Positions 26,140 to 35,513 are shown, counted from the first letter of the stretch. The stretch is 64,000 nucleotides of DNA from Muribaculaceae bacterium (GCA_016290325.1 JAEETL010000001.1:62001-126000), one strand, 5' to 3'. Made by a program: numbers and translations. Notes: a model not told the origin generated them from the sequence alone.

Positions 26140-26190
26140 GCGGTTTGTTTTATCGTTATTATGTTAGTTGTCATTCTAGCCAAATTACTC

Positions 26191-29100
26191 TTAAGGCTTC
26201 TTGTCGCCATCATTGTCTGGCGGATTGTCCTTATTGGAGCTCTTGCCCTTCTTGCCCTTATCGCTCTTATCGTCCTTAGAGGAGTTACCCTTGTTGTCCT
26301 TTTTAGACGATGATTGCTGGGCCCTGCGTTCAGCGGCCTTGTCTTTGCGCTCTTGCTCGCGCTCTTTGGCCCGTTGCTGCCGTTCCTGAGCTTTAGCCTT
26401 GGCTTCTTCTTTGCGCTCCTTGGCTTTTTGCTTGCGTTCTCGTTCACGCTCTTTAGCCTTTTCCTTGCGTTCTTTCTCGCGCTCTTTGGCGAGTTGCTTG
26501 CGCTCTTTAATTCTATCCTTGCGGGCCTGTTCCTTGGCCTTCTTGGCATCCTTCTTGGCTTGCTCAGCAGCCTTATAGGCAGCCCTAGCCGAGTCTTCGC
26601 GCCACTTGTAGCGGAAGTCGCGTTCTTTCTCCTTCTCCCTCTCGGCTTGCTCGATAGAGTCTTGCTCGGCTATTTCGGCAATGCGGGCGAGTTTGCGCTC
26701 GTGTTTCTGAACCTTCTTGATGCTGTCCTCGATTTCCTTTTGGCGCTTCTTCTCGGCTTTCTCACGGGCCTTGGCTTCGCGCTCCAATCGCTTGAGGTTC
26801 TCTTCCTCAGCACGTTCCTGAGCCTTGCGCTCCTTGTCGCTGAGGGTCGTTTGGGTGGTGTTGCTCACCGTTGACCTGTTGCGGTAGTCGCTGGCGTGGA
26901 TCTGCTGTTTCTGTTCAGCTTCCTGACGTGCCTTCTGCTCTGCCTCGAGACGTGCCTTCTCGGCGGCCTCAGCCTCCAGTCGTGCTTGTTCAGTTGCTTC
27001 AGCCTCAAGACGGGCTTTCTCCTCGGCTTCCTCAATCGCTTTGGCTTCGGCGTCCTTCTTGGCGAGTTCTTCAGCTTCACGTCTCATCTGCTCGGCCTCA
27101 ATGCGAGCCTGCTCACGGGCTTCAGCGGCTCGTGCGTCGGCCTCGGCTTGAGCTTTGGCTTGCTCCTCATCGATTTCTTTCTTCTCGAGGTCACTGTGTT
27201 CCTTGTCGTTCTTTTCCTCCAGATAATTGAAGTAGTCAGCAAATGTGCGTCCCTCATTCAACAGCAGGTTGAAGTTAGCGGCGCTGATAATGACATAATG
27301 CACCTGACGGGGAACAGTGATACTCTGGTCTTTCTCAAAGAGAGTACGGTAATTGGTTGCTTCCTTGAAGTTGTCCAGTCCCTTAACTACCAGTAAACCG
27401 AGGTCTCCAAAGTTCATCTGCTCAATGTCATAGTCCTTGACCTTGAATGTGTTGAAGTTGTGGCGAGCCACCTCATAGAGCAGCATGTTGCTATTTACGC
27501 TATCCAACGGGAAAAGCAGGATGAAGACTTGTGGCTTGTCGTTATCCTCGGCAAACGGAGTGAAGGTGCGTTCGAGCGCCTGGGGCGTGGTGTCGTTACT
27601 CAGGCGAGTTGTCCACAACATGCCTCGCACATTGCTACCGCCGCCTTCCAGCCTTCGTCCCTGATTGATCTGCTTGACGATATCAGAAGCGACAGGGGTG
27701 ATGTCGGTCTGGGGGTAACGTTGCAGCATGTCCTTGAGCGTTTCCTTGAATTTATCGTAGTTTTTCTCGGTGAGATAGCTTAACGCGTCGATGAACATGA
27801 ATTTGGGCATGATTTTGGAGAGGGGGTACTTGCGCATCATCTCGGTATAGGCATCATGCACGCCAGTGTGGTCGTTGGAGAGGTATTTGGCATAGGCCGC
27901 CTCATACATCTGCTCCTGGTCGCGGTTCATGTTCTTGAGGTTCTCCAAATAGTTGGGATCCTGCATCGCCATGCCGTACTTGGACTCGGGGAAGTTGACG
28001 AGGATGCTGTCGCGGTAGGGCTGTGCATCGGCCTCCTGCCCGTTGCGCATGAACATCATGTACATATTATAATACACGTCAAGGCGGTAAGTGTTGTCGG
28101 GATAACGGTCCAGCAACTGAGAGAACTCATAGGCGGCAGCGTTATAGTCCTCCATCTTGTCCTTGAGGATGGTGCCCATGTTGTACAAGCCCTCTTGAAT
28201 GATTTCGTGGGCCGATTGGATCTCTTCTTCGGTCTTGGGAATCTGCTTGAGGTAGTATTCCTCGTAGTGGGGATCCTCGGCACGCTTCAGGGCCTCGACA
28301 TCCACCTTGACCGTGTCGCCGTTTTCATTAACCACCATGCTGTCAGCAAGAGCTATCAGTGCACTGTCGGTCTCCTCATCGTTAAACGAGAATGTGGTTT
28401 TGTTACGGCGGCGCCAGTTGTCCTCGAGTTTACGGTTACCCCACTGTCTTTGGAACTGTGTCTTACCGGCGTTCTTGGTAGCGGTGTTGTAGAAGTACCA
28501 AGAGTTGTCGGTGTTCATCACGTAGGTCGAGGGCGCATTGCCATTATCCTGGATTTGGCTTCCCCTGGCGTTCTGCTGAGCCAGGTATTCCTCACGGGCG
28601 GCAGCCTCGGCCTCTTCTTTCTCTTTCTTCTTGAGTTCCTCAATGATCTTTGCGATGACGGCCTTTTGCTCCTCGGGAGTCATCTTGGAGAGCTTGAGTA
28701 ACGAGTCCTGCAGGGTGACGTTCTGGGAATAGACGGCCAACTCGTCGAGCACGTCGCTGCGCTTCTTGAGCATCTTGTAGTTGGGATAGTCCTCGTTAAC
28801 CAGTGGGATGGCCTCGGCATAGCAAGGCTGGGCGTCGTCATACAGGCGCTGGTCAAAGTATATACCGCCCAGTGTCAACTGGCTGATGGCCTTGTCAACA
28901 CCGTTGCGGGTACTCTTCTCGGCGGCGAGCTTATAGTTCTCGACAGCTTTTGCGGTATCGCCATGGGTAAGGAACAGGTTTCCAATGGCATAGTATACTT
29001 GATCGAGGTAATCCTTATTGCGGTCATATCGGGTCATGCGCTTGAGCGCTTTGACCTCACTGGCAATGTTGGCGCCCTCATAGACAGAGCTTTGCTTGAT

Positions 29101-29967
29101 GCGCGCGTTGAACTTGGTGCGGTAGGTCGAGCCGCTACTGCCACCCGCCTGCTTGTAGGCCAGATAGGCGTTATGCTTGTCACCCACGTCCTCATAGAGC
29201 TGGCCCAAAAGGAAACTCATGCGCACCTTTTGATTGCCCTTGAAACCTTTTACGGCTTGGGCCAGGTAGGGTATCGCCTCCTCGGGCTGCTGTGATTTGA
29301 CGTAATAATCGGCAAAAGCGGCATTGGCGAGGGCACGTACACGCTTGTTGGTAATCTCATCGAGATGGATGTGGGCGAGCACGTTGTCGGCTTCGGTTGT
29401 CCAACCTAAAGCACAGTAGCACAGTGCCTCACGTACCTTACATTCCTGTACGAGGTCGTTTTTCCATGTGAAATGTCGCGCGATGTAGCGGAATGTGGCT
29501 GCGGCATCTAGGAAATCACCCTTCATGTACTGTGCCTTGGCCATCATGTACCAGGCGTTGTGCAGATAGGGGTTGTACTCGTCACGGCTGAGCCATTCCT
29601 GATACTTGGGATCGTGGTTCTTGCCACTCTTACGTTTAGGCTTCTTCTTGATGGAATGCAGCGTGATGGCCTTCTCCATTTTCTCAATGGTGCGGTCAAA
29701 ACTGCCCGTGGGCTGTGGTGCCTTGGGGTTGGAACGCGCTTCGGCAGGATGCATGTACAGGCGCTGTGAATAGTCGTCCTCATAGGCGTCCATCATCGCT
29801 TTTTCCTGCTCGTCATAGTTGGTCTTACCGTGGTAATAGACGTTGTATTTAGTGGTGAACGCTTGCCAGAAACGTGACCTAGCGGTGTTGGTCTTGTTGC
29901 TGCACGCAGCCAGCAAAACCACCATCGCAATCATCATTAATGGTATGAATCGTCGTGTCCTGTTCAA
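26191..29967 (-). CDS. porW: T9SS periplasmic lipoprotein PorW/SprE with long charged C-terminal extension
   Basis: The lipoprotein signal peptide has lipobox LAAC (Cys22). The next segment, FWQAFTTKYNVYYHGKTNYD, is the typical PorW/SprE start, followed by TPR repeats (about residues 130-400) and a middle domain ending near residue 915. PorW is needed for type IX secretion and gliding-type motility proteins, probably at the periplasmic face. Here about 340 extra residues follow: an Ala/Glu/Arg-rich coiled coil, then a Lys/Arg/Glu tail with many AKEREKERK-type repeats and a final Lys/Asp/Ser-rich end. The total of 1258 is far above typical SprE (about 870). Overlapping antisense frames in the repeats are artefacts of the biased composition. 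Confidence 0.88.
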   Translation of the reverse strand: MNRTRRFIPLMMIAMVVLLAACSNKTNTARSRFWQAFTTKYNVYYHGKTNYDEQEKAMMDAYEDDYSQRLYMHPAEARSNPKAPQPTGSFDRTIEKMEKAITLHSIKKKPKRKSGKNHDPKYQEWLSRDEYNPYLHNAWYMMAKAQYMKGDFLDAAATFRYIARHFTWKNDLVQECKVREALCYCALGWTTEADNVLAHIHLDEITNKRVRALANAAFADYYVKSQQPEEAIPYLAQAVKGFKGNQKVRMSFLLGQLYEDVGDKHNAYLAYKQAGGSSGSTYRTKFNARIKQSSVYEGANIASEVKALKRMTRYDRNKDYLDQVYYAIGNLFLTHGDTAKAVENYKLAAEKSTRNGVDKAISQLTLGGIYFDQRLYDDAQPCYAEAIPLVNEDYPNYKMLKKRSDVLDELAVYSQNVTLQDSLLKLSKMTPEEQKAVIAKIIEELKKKEKEEAEAAAREEYLAQQNARGSQIQDNGNAPSTYVMNTDNSWYFYNTATKNAGKTQFQRQWGNRKLEDNWRRRNKTTFSFNDEETDSALIALADSMVVNENGDTVKVDVEALKRAEDPHYEEYYLKQIPKTEEEIQSAHEIIQEGLYNMGTILKDKMEDYNAAAYEFSQLLDRYPDNTYRLDVYYNMYMMFMRNGQEADAQPYRDSILVNFPESKYGMAMQDPNYLENLKNMNRDQEQMYEAAYAKYLSNDHTGVHDAYTEMMRKYPLSKIMPKFMFIDALSYLTEKNYDKFKETLKDMLQRYPQTDITPVASDIVKQINQGRRLEGGGSNVRGMLWTTRLSNDTTPQALERTFTPFAEDNDKPQVFILLFPLDSVNSNMLLYEVARHNFNTFKVKDYDIEQMNFGDLGLLVVKGLDNFKEATNYRTLFEKDQSITVPRQVHYVIISAANFNLLLNEGRTFADYFNYLEEKNDKEHSDLEKKEIDEEQAKAQAEADARAAEAREQARIEAEQMRREAEELAKKDAEAKAIEEAEEKARLEAEATEQARLEAEAAEKARLEAEQKARQEAEQKQQIHASDYRNRSTVSNTTQTTLSDKERKAQERAEEENLKRLEREAKAREKAEKKRQKEIEDSIKKVQKHERKLARIAEIAEQDSIEQAEREKEKERDFRYKWREDSARAAYKAAEQAKKDAKKAKEQARKDRIKERKQLAKEREKERKEKAKERERERKQKAKERKEEAKAKAQERQQRAKEREQERKDKAAERRAQQSSSKKDNKGNSSKDDKSDKGKKGKSSNKDNPPDNDGDKKP

Positions 29968-30010
29968 TTCAGCCTAAACTATTAAAAGTACTTATAAAAC
30001 GAGCGCAGCG

Positions 30011-30463
30011 TTATTTTATTGCCTTGGCTTGCCGATGTTCGCCTGCAAGTTGCAGAAATTCCTCGCGAACGGCGGCCGGCATGACCAGCCCGCGGTGTTT
30101 CACACTCTGCCCCCAACCTAGCAGGTCATCGGGTTGTAATGTGTAAAGCACATCTCGCCATTGCTCCTCTTCCTCGGGTGTGTATCCATTCTCGTCCCGT
30201 CCAGCAAAAGCGTCAAGTTCCTCGTCCTCGTAATAGGTGGGTTGTTGCTTGCATTCCCCTGCCAGAATCTGCTCACTGGGGCAGATGCTCCGAATGCCGC
30301 AGGACTCGTCTGCACACCCCTGTTTAGAAGACGTAGAATCGGTATTTTCCTCGGTTTCATCGAAGATTTCACCTTTCTTATTGTTGTAAAATAGCCGATC
30401 GATGACCCACACGAGCGCACCACCTGCCACGAGTATTGTCAACAGTAAGATTATCAGTTTCAT
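30011..30463 (-). CDS. Conserved Bacteroidales small membrane-anchored protein
   Basis: This 150-residue protein has an N-terminal membrane helix (residues 2-20), a linker, then a cluster CADESCGIRSIC...GEC and an acidic conserved part (YYEDEELDAFAG, then WRDVLYTLQPDDLLGWGQS). Similar proteins with a Cys cluster followed by DEELD...EEWRDVLYT occur in Bacteroidales, sometimes labelled phospholipase without real support. Function is unknown. The nearby gene upstream is the HAD phosphatase; the gene downstream is porW. A minus-strand TACTTTTG box sits at 30492-30485. Confidence 0.6.
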   Translation of the reverse strand: MKLIILLLTILVAGGALVWVIDRLFYNNKKGEIFDETEENTDSTSSKQGCADESCGIRSICPSEQILAGECKQQPTYYEDEELDAFAGRDENGYTPEEEEQWRDVLYTLQPDDLLGWGQSVKHRGLVMPAAVREEFLQLAGEHRQAKAIK

Positions 30464-30517
30464 CGTTTATTGTCTTTTGGGTGTCAAAAGTACAAATTAT
30501 TTTTCTGAATCGTGTTG

Positions 30518-31141
30518 TTATTGGTGTTTTTCGTCACTTTTTGATGTTGTGACTAGGGTGCTTTGATCGGCAAAAGAAAGTAACTGTTTGTCACCCGTGC
30601 TATTACCGTAGGCATACAGGAAATATTCCTCCCTGTCGGGCTCGATTTCCAGCAATCTTTTCACTTTTTCTTGACCTGAGCAGTTCTTGGTCTTGAAACG
30701 GCCTGTCACGAGCCCGCTTTCATCCACCTCGATCTCGGTCGCCATGACTGCTTTGGCGCCCTGTTTTAGGCACCATGGCTCGAGCCACTCGGGCAGGCTG
30801 GCTGAGATGACATAGACCGTATGGCCCTTGGTGATGTGCTCCTGCATCTTGTTGATGACCTTCTCGTTCCTGATTTTCTCAATCTCAGCATAGAATGACT
30901 GCCCTAATGACTTGAAGCGGCTATATTGCCAACCTTTAAAAAAATGGGCGAAAATGCGTTGCTTGGCTTTACTGCCTGAATAGAGGCCCATCAGCATCAA
31001 TATCAGCATTGGGGCGTGAAGCGCAAATCCCGCATAATATCGCCAGGTGCCGTGGGCATAGCGGATGAACGCCAGGAACGAGTCGCGGGTCGTGAGCGTC
31101 CCGTCAAAATCAAAAACGGCGATTGTCCTCGCGGTTTTCAT
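30518..31141 (-). CDS. HAD-IB family phosphatase
   Basis: I choose the ATG at 31141 (MKTARTIAVFDFDGTLT) over one 25 codons upstream that would overlap the next gene. The nucleophile motif DFDGTLT (residues 9-15), a threonine/serine motif VISASLPEW and the late acidic pair region (AYGNSTGDKQLL) are those of the HAD-IB/SerB-like phosphatases, with a helical cap containing one hydrophobic segment (residues about 40-60). Its place directly downstream of the UbiA-type prenyltransferase suggests it dephosphorylates a polyprenyl-phosphoribose-phosphate intermediate, as Rv3807c is proposed to do in mycobacteria. This role is inference. Confidence 0.8.
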   Translation of the reverse strand: MKTARTIAVFDFDGTLTTRDSFLAFIRYAHGTWRYYAGFALHAPMLILMLMGLYSGSKAKQRIFAHFFKGWQYSRFKSLGQSFYAEIEKIRNEKVINKMQEHITKGHTVYVISASLPEWLEPWCLKQGAKAVMATEIEVDESGLVTGRFKTKNCSGQEKVKRLLEIEPDREEYFLYAYGNSTGDKQLLSFADQSTLVTTSKSDEKHQ

Positions 31142-31164
31142 GTTCCCTATATAGCTTGTTGGTG

Positions 31165-32052
31165 TCACAGGCAGTAAATGATTAAAGCGAACGACAATAG
31201 CCAGCAGGCGACGCATCCCTGGATGAAACGGTCCTTGAGCATGACTTGGGTGGGGTCACCGCTTTTCACATCCACAATCATGATTTGCAGGTAACGGATG
31301 ATTCCCGCCAGAACAAAGATTGACGTGAGATAGACGTAACGGCTGCCGAATCTCTCGACCACCTCGGGGGAAACCGTGTACATGATATAGCACACCATCG
31401 TGATGCTGCCTACGATGCTTGTCGCCGTGTTCAGGAAACGCAGGTTGTAGCGATTGGCCGTCTTTCTCATGGTAACACCGCTGTTTTCAAACACCATCAC
31501 GTCGTCGCGCCGCTTGGCAAAGGCGAGAAAGAGTGCCAGCAGGAAGGTCATGAGCACTATCCAGTGGGTCAAGATGATGCCCGTGGCCACACCACCGGCT
31601 AAAACGCGTAGCACAAACCCCACAGCGATGACAAACACATCGACGATGGCAATGTGCTTGAGCAAGAGCGTGTAAGCGATGTTCATCACCACATAAGCCC
31701 CAATGACGAGAAACAACAGGCCATTCCTGACATCGGCCTTGTTAATGAGATATATGACCGCCATGCTGATGGCGAAACACACGAGCATGGCGCAATAGCC
31801 TACAGCCTTGCTGACCTTACCGCTTGCAATGGGGCGCTTGCTCTTCTCGTGATGGTTTTGGTCGGCCTCAGCGTCGTGGATGTCATTGAAGCAATAGATG
31901 CCGCTGGACGCCATGCAGAACGCGATAAATGCCAGGATACATGGGATCAGATAGCCCGCATCAAAGAGGTGGCGGTCAAAGAACAAGGGCAGGAAGACAA
32001 AGAGGTTCTTGATCCATTGTTTCGCTCGTAGCAATTTGATGATATCGGTCAT
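31165..32052 (-). CDS. UbiA family prenyltransferase, decaprenyl-phosphate phosphoribosyltransferase-like
   Basis: This 295-residue polytopic protein has eight to nine hydrophobic helices. The first Asp-rich motif is NDIHDAEADQNHHEKSKRPI (residues 56-75), of the N-D-x-x-D-x-x-x-D-x-x-H type found in decaprenyl-phosphate 5-phosphoribosyltransferases (Rv3806c family) rather than in quinone prenyltransferases; the second is YLTSIFVLAGIIRYLQI, less clear. It would add phosphoribose from PRPP to a polyprenyl phosphate at the inner membrane. It overlaps the downstream end of the GT-C-like gene by 4 bases, so the three genes form one unit. Confidence 0.8.
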   Translation of the reverse strand: MTDIIKLLRAKQWIKNLFVFLPLFFDRHLFDAGYLIPCILAFIAFCMASSGIYCFNDIHDAEADQNHHEKSKRPIASGKVSKAVGYCAMLVCFAISMAVIYLINKADVRNGLLFLVIGAYVVMNIAYTLLLKHIAIVDVFVIAVGFVLRVLAGGVATGIILTHWIVLMTFLLALFLAFAKRRDDVMVFENSGVTMRKTANRYNLRFLNTATSIVGSITMVCYIMYTVSPEVVERFGSRYVYLTSIFVLAGIIRYLQIMIVDVKSGDPTQVMLKDRFIQGCVACWLLSFALIIYCL

Positions 32053-33377
32053 GCCAGTATTGTTGTGATGTGGTTGATGAAGTTGACAATCTCGTAATAG
32101 AATCCCTGCTGGATTGTATTGATGTGGTCCAGTGGCGCGTAATAGTTGGGGACAGGAGTGAGCAGTACAAGCAGCAGGTAGGTGATAGGTGAACGAAGCA
32201 GCCTGTTCCCGCTAATGAAGCCTTGAATTGCCCGAGATGGCTTGGTCAAGCAATAGGGGAAAGTGACCTCCTCCTGCTTGAAGACGTGATAAAAGAACAG
32301 CGAGGAGAGTACCCAGTAGGGCAACGTGCGGCCCCAGTCACATGACAGGACAGTGAACATGGGCAGTAAAGCGATAAATTGCACAAGGGCGATGTCGCTC
32401 AACAGCGTGTGGTTCAAGTGGTTTGACTTGGATTTACCCATACTGATGCAATCGATGCGCGTGAGCAGGTAATAGGCCGAGAGGATGACGAATAGTGTCA
32501 GAATCACATGCAGTGGTGACGAGGACGTGGTTCCAAAGTATGCCGAGTGGAAGTGGTATTTGAAAGTGCTTACCGCGTTCCATCCTAAGGCCTGAACGCT
32601 CGAGCCAACGTGGGAAACGCCGCCAGCATCGGGATATGCTGCAAACACTTTGCCCCAAGATGACCAAATGGCATCGGCGACGCTCTTGTCGCCCTTAAAC
32701 AAGCATACCACCGCCATGATGACAAGCACAGGCAGGAAACATATAAGGGTTTTAACGGCACTGCGCGAACATGTCATTCCGGATTTGCGGTATATGCTGT
32801 AACTGTATAGCATCAAAATGGGATAAGTGAAGAAAAAAGATGCTTCATGGGCAAGTAGCTGTAATGCGGAGAGAATATAAAGCAGTATCCATGCCCGTTT
32901 GCCATGCCGCGTGACCGCTGCCCTGTAGCACAGGAAGATCGCGAACGCCAGTGCCAGCATCATGAAGTCTTTGCGTCCCCACAGGTTAAACAACGTGTAG
33001 CCGAGGCACAAGCCAGTGGGGAGGAGAACTGGAGACCACCCTTCGGCCTTGAATACCCGGTAGAGGATGAGCAGGATAATGACGCTTGAAAGGATATATA
33101 ACAGTTTGATGGCGATTCTCACATCGTACAAATGCATCTGCTCGAAGGCATATAGGATCTGGCCCACGATGCCTCTCCTGACAAATCCGCCCTCGTAATT
33201 GATGAGCCACTCGCTGATTTCCCAGCTTTGGTAACCATGTTGAGGGCTGACCAAGTTGGTGAAATAGCTCGAGCTGATAACGCAGATTGCAGTTAAGAAA
33301 AAGAGGAAAACGAACCACGAACCTAACCGTTCCCAATTCGTCACCGCAGTATATCTATTCCTCTCACCTGTTTTCAT
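32049..33377 (-). CDS. Polytopic membrane protein, probable GT-C type glycosyltransferase
   Basis: This 442-residue protein has about ten hydrophobic segments. After the first helix lies WEISEWLINYEGGFVRRGIV, a loop containing the conserved pattern N-Y-E-G-G-F-V-R-R-G. A large outer loop near residues 225-290 is aromatic and His-rich (FKYHFHSAYFGTTSSS). The topology suits lipid-sugar-dependent GT-C transferases, but I see no diagnostic family motif. The 4-base overlap with the UbiA gene suggests it uses the polyprenyl-phosphate sugar made by that enzyme. Function is inferred mostly from context. Confidence 0.55.
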   Translation of the reverse strand: MKTGERNRYTAVTNWERLGSWFVFLFFLTAICVISSSYFTNLVSPQHGYQSWEISEWLINYEGGFVRRGIVGQILYAFEQMHLYDVRIAIKLLYILSSVIILLILYRVFKAEGWSPVLLPTGLCLGYTLFNLWGRKDFMMLALAFAIFLCYRAAVTRHGKRAWILLYILSALQLLAHEASFFFTYPILMLYSYSIYRKSGMTCSRSAVKTLICFLPVLVIMAVVCLFKGDKSVADAIWSSWGKVFAAYPDAGGVSHVGSSVQALGWNAVSTFKYHFHSAYFGTTSSSPLHVILTLFVILSAYYLLTRIDCISMGKSKSNHLNHTLLSDIALVQFIALLPMFTVLSCDWGRTLPYWVLSSLFFYHVFKQEEVTFPYCLTKPSRAIQGFISGNRLLRSPITYLLLVLLTPVPNYYAPLDHINTIQQGFYYEIVNFINHITTILA

Positions 33378-33707
33378 GCCTGTTATCGCTAACTTTAGCT
33401 ATTGCAAAAATACATGATAAAGACCTAAGCCATCGCCGAGTCATTATCTTTTAACATTATTTAAGCGTCTTATTGTGTTAAATAGAGATAAATAAAGTTA
33501 ATTTTCCCGCAATAACAGTTGCTTTTTCACATTAAATATTGTGGATATGGGCTAAAATGAGTACTTTTGCGCCAGCATTCGTGAGAGGGGGCATCGGGCT
33601 TCCTCGTTTTTATTATAATTTAAGTTTCAGGCCTTAGGTTTCAGGCTTTGGAAAGCATTTACCAAGCTTGAAAAAAACTTAAGGACAAGAGGCGAAAAAA
33701 CAGGGAT
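33378..33707. other. Divergent intergenic region with rimP leader
   Basis: There is no gene here. It carries the rimP promoter (33538-33569). The 130-base leader after it contains TTTCAGGCCTTAGGTTTCAG, a near-repeat of TTTCAGG, but no recognised riboswitch. A minus-strand TATTTTTG box at 33412-33405 could serve the GT-C gene. Confidence 0.5.
33538..33569 (+). promoter_or_regulatory. Promoter of the rimP-nusA-infB operon
   Basis: A -33 TTG at 33539-33541 and a -7 TACTTTTG at 33562-33569 are separated by 20 bases, a full match to the Bacteroidetes consensus. Predicted transcription starts near 33575, leaving a leader of about 130 bases before rimP. Confidence 0.6.
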
Positions 33708-34172
33708 ATGATTGACAAAACGGCACTGGAACAAGTGATTAATGAGGCGCTAGAGGGCTCCAAACTGTATTTAGTTACCCTTCAGGTGAGCAAGGACAAC
33801 GTGATTGACATTGCCCTTGACAGCGATGAGGACATCACTATCGACGACTGTGTGGCGGTGAACGATGCCGTTCATGCCGCATTTGACCGCGATGAGGAGG
33901 ACTATGAGCTGACCGTGGGCTCCTATGGTATCACCTCGCCGCTGTTGCTCCCTCGTCAATACCGCAAGAACGTGGGCTATGAGGTCGAGGTGCTGACCGC
34001 CGACGGCCGCAAGCTCAAGGGTGTTCTGGCCGATGCCGACGATGAGGGATTTACCCTGTCAATGACTGTGAAACGCAAACTCGAGGGCAAGAAGCGCCCC
34101 GAGCTTGTCGAGGAGCAGGAACGTTTCAATTACAGTGACATTAAATACACAAAAAATATCATCAAAATCTGA
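33708..34172 (+). CDS. rimP: Ribosome maturation factor RimP
   Basis: This 154-residue protein has the two RimP domains: an N-terminal alpha/beta domain with a conserved DITIDDCVAVN (usually D-x-x-I-x-I-D-D-C) and a C-terminal SH3-like domain starting near YRKNVGYEVEV. RimP binds the 30S subunit during assembly. It is first in the conserved rimP-nusA-infB order, 84 bases before nusA. Confidence 0.93.
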   Translation: MIDKTALEQVINEALEGSKLYLVTLQVSKDNVIDIALDSDEDITIDDCVAVNDAVHAAFDRDEEDYELTVGSYGITSPLLLPRQYRKNVGYEVEVLTADGRKLKGVLADADDEGFTLSMTVKRKLEGKKRPELVEEQERFNYSDIKYTKNIIKI

Positions 34173-34256
34173 GCTGGTCAAAATACCGGCATCAAGTCAG
34201 TCATGACTTGTGTCGATACCCAGACAGATTTATCTAAAGATTGACATTAAAACATT

Positions 34257-35513
34257 ATGGCTAAAAGAGAAGAAGCGGTCAACATGACCGAGCAGTTTGC
34301 CGAGTTTAAAGAGCTCAAGGACATTGACAAGACCACTCTTATCAGCGTGCTGGAAGAGTCGTTCCGCAGTGTTCTGTCCAAGATGTTTGGCAACGACGAC
34401 AATTTTGACGTCATTGTCAATCCTGACAAGGGTGACTGTGAAATCTATCAGAACCTGGAGGTCGTTGAGGATGGTCAGGTAGAAAATCCCAACAAGCAGA
34501 TCTCGTTGAGTGATGCCCAGGCTGATGATGATCCCGACTGTGAGGTGGGCGAGGAGCACACCCGCAAGATTGATTTTGCCAAGTTTGGCAGGCGTGCCAT
34601 CCTTAATTTACGTCAGACGTTAGCCAGCAAGATTCTCGACCTGCAAAAGGATGCCATCTACAATAAGTTTAAGGCTCTTGAGGGCCAACTGGTTGCTGGC
34701 GAGGTATATCAGGTGTGGAAACGTGAGGTTCTCCTGCTTGACGACGAGAAGAATGAGCTGCTGCTGCCCAAAGAGGAGCAGATTCCCACCGACATCTATC
34801 GCAAGGGTGATGTCGTGAGGGCTGTCATTGAGCGTGTGGACAACACCAACAACAATCCCAAGGTGATTGTGTCACGCACGAGCCAGGATTTCCTGCGCCG
34901 CCTGTTTGAGCAGGAAGTGCCTGAGATCCATGACGGTCTTATCGTGATCCGCGCCGTTGCCCGCATTCCTGGAGAGCGCGCAAAGATCGCTGTTGAGAGC
35001 TATGATGACCGCATTGATCCCGTGGGCGCTTGTGTGGGTGTGAAAGGTGCCCGCATTCATGGTATCGTTCGCGAATTGCGCAATGAGAACATTGATGTGA
35101 TCAACTACACCAATAACCCGCAGCTGCTCATCCAGCGCGCGTTGAGCCCCGCCAAGATCTCCTCCATCCGTCTTGATAATGAGAACAAGCATGCCGAGGT
35201 GTTCCTGCGTCCCGAGGAAGTGTCGCTGGCTATCGGTAAGGGTGGCTTGAACATCAAGTTGGCCAGCATCCTTACGGGTTACAGCATCGACGTTTACCGT
35301 GATGTTGAGACCGAAGGCGAGGAAGACATCTACCTGGATGAGTTCAAGGATGAGATTGACGAGTGGGTAATCGAGGCACTCAAGAATGTGGGTCTCGCCA
35401 CTGCCAAATCGGTATTGCGCACTCCGCGTGAGAACTTGATTGACCGTGCCGACCTCGAGGAAGATACGGTTGACCACCTGCTTGATGTACTCAGGGCAGA
35501 GTTTGAGGAATAA
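34257..35513 (+). CDS. nusA: Transcription termination/antitermination protein NusA
   Basis: This 418-residue NusA has the N-terminal RNA-polymerase-binding domain, an S1 domain (GQLVAGEVYQVWKREVLL), and KH domains with DPVGACVGVKGARIHGIVRE and SLAIGKGGLNIKLAS. It ends soon after a single C-terminal helical stretch, so the acidic repeats of E. coli NusA are missing, as in many Bacteroidetes. It modulates pausing, termination and antitermination. It is followed by infB after a 91-base gap. Confidence 0.95.
   Translation: MAKREEAVNMTEQFAEFKELKDIDKTTLISVLEESFRSVLSKMFGNDDNFDVIVNPDKGDCEIYQNLEVVEDGQVENPNKQISLSDAQADDDPDCEVGEEHTRKIDFAKFGRRAILNLRQTLASKILDLQKDAIYNKFKALEGQLVAGEVYQVWKREVLLLDDEKNELLLPKEEQIPTDIYRKGDVVRAVIERVDNTNNNPKVIVSRTSQDFLRRLFEQEVPEIHDGLIVIRAVARIPGERAKIAVESYDDRIDPVGACVGVKGARIHGIVRELRNENIDVINYTNNPQLLIQRALSPAKISSIRLDNENKHAEVFLRPEEVSLAIGKGGLNIKLASILTGYSIDVYRDVETEGEEDIYLDEFKDEIDEWVIEALKNVGLATAKSVLRTPRENLIDRADLEEDTVDHLLDVLRAEFEE

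Noticed and set aside
26314-26874. Plus-strand open frames rich in Leu/Phe/Ala opposite porW
   Set aside because: They mirror the Lys/Arg/Glu repeat tail of porW on the other strand; composition, not selection, explains them.
34193-34210. Small hairpin CAAGTCA/TGACTTG between rimP and nusA
   Set aside because: Short stem without T tract; the genes are expected to be co-transcribed, so not called a terminator.
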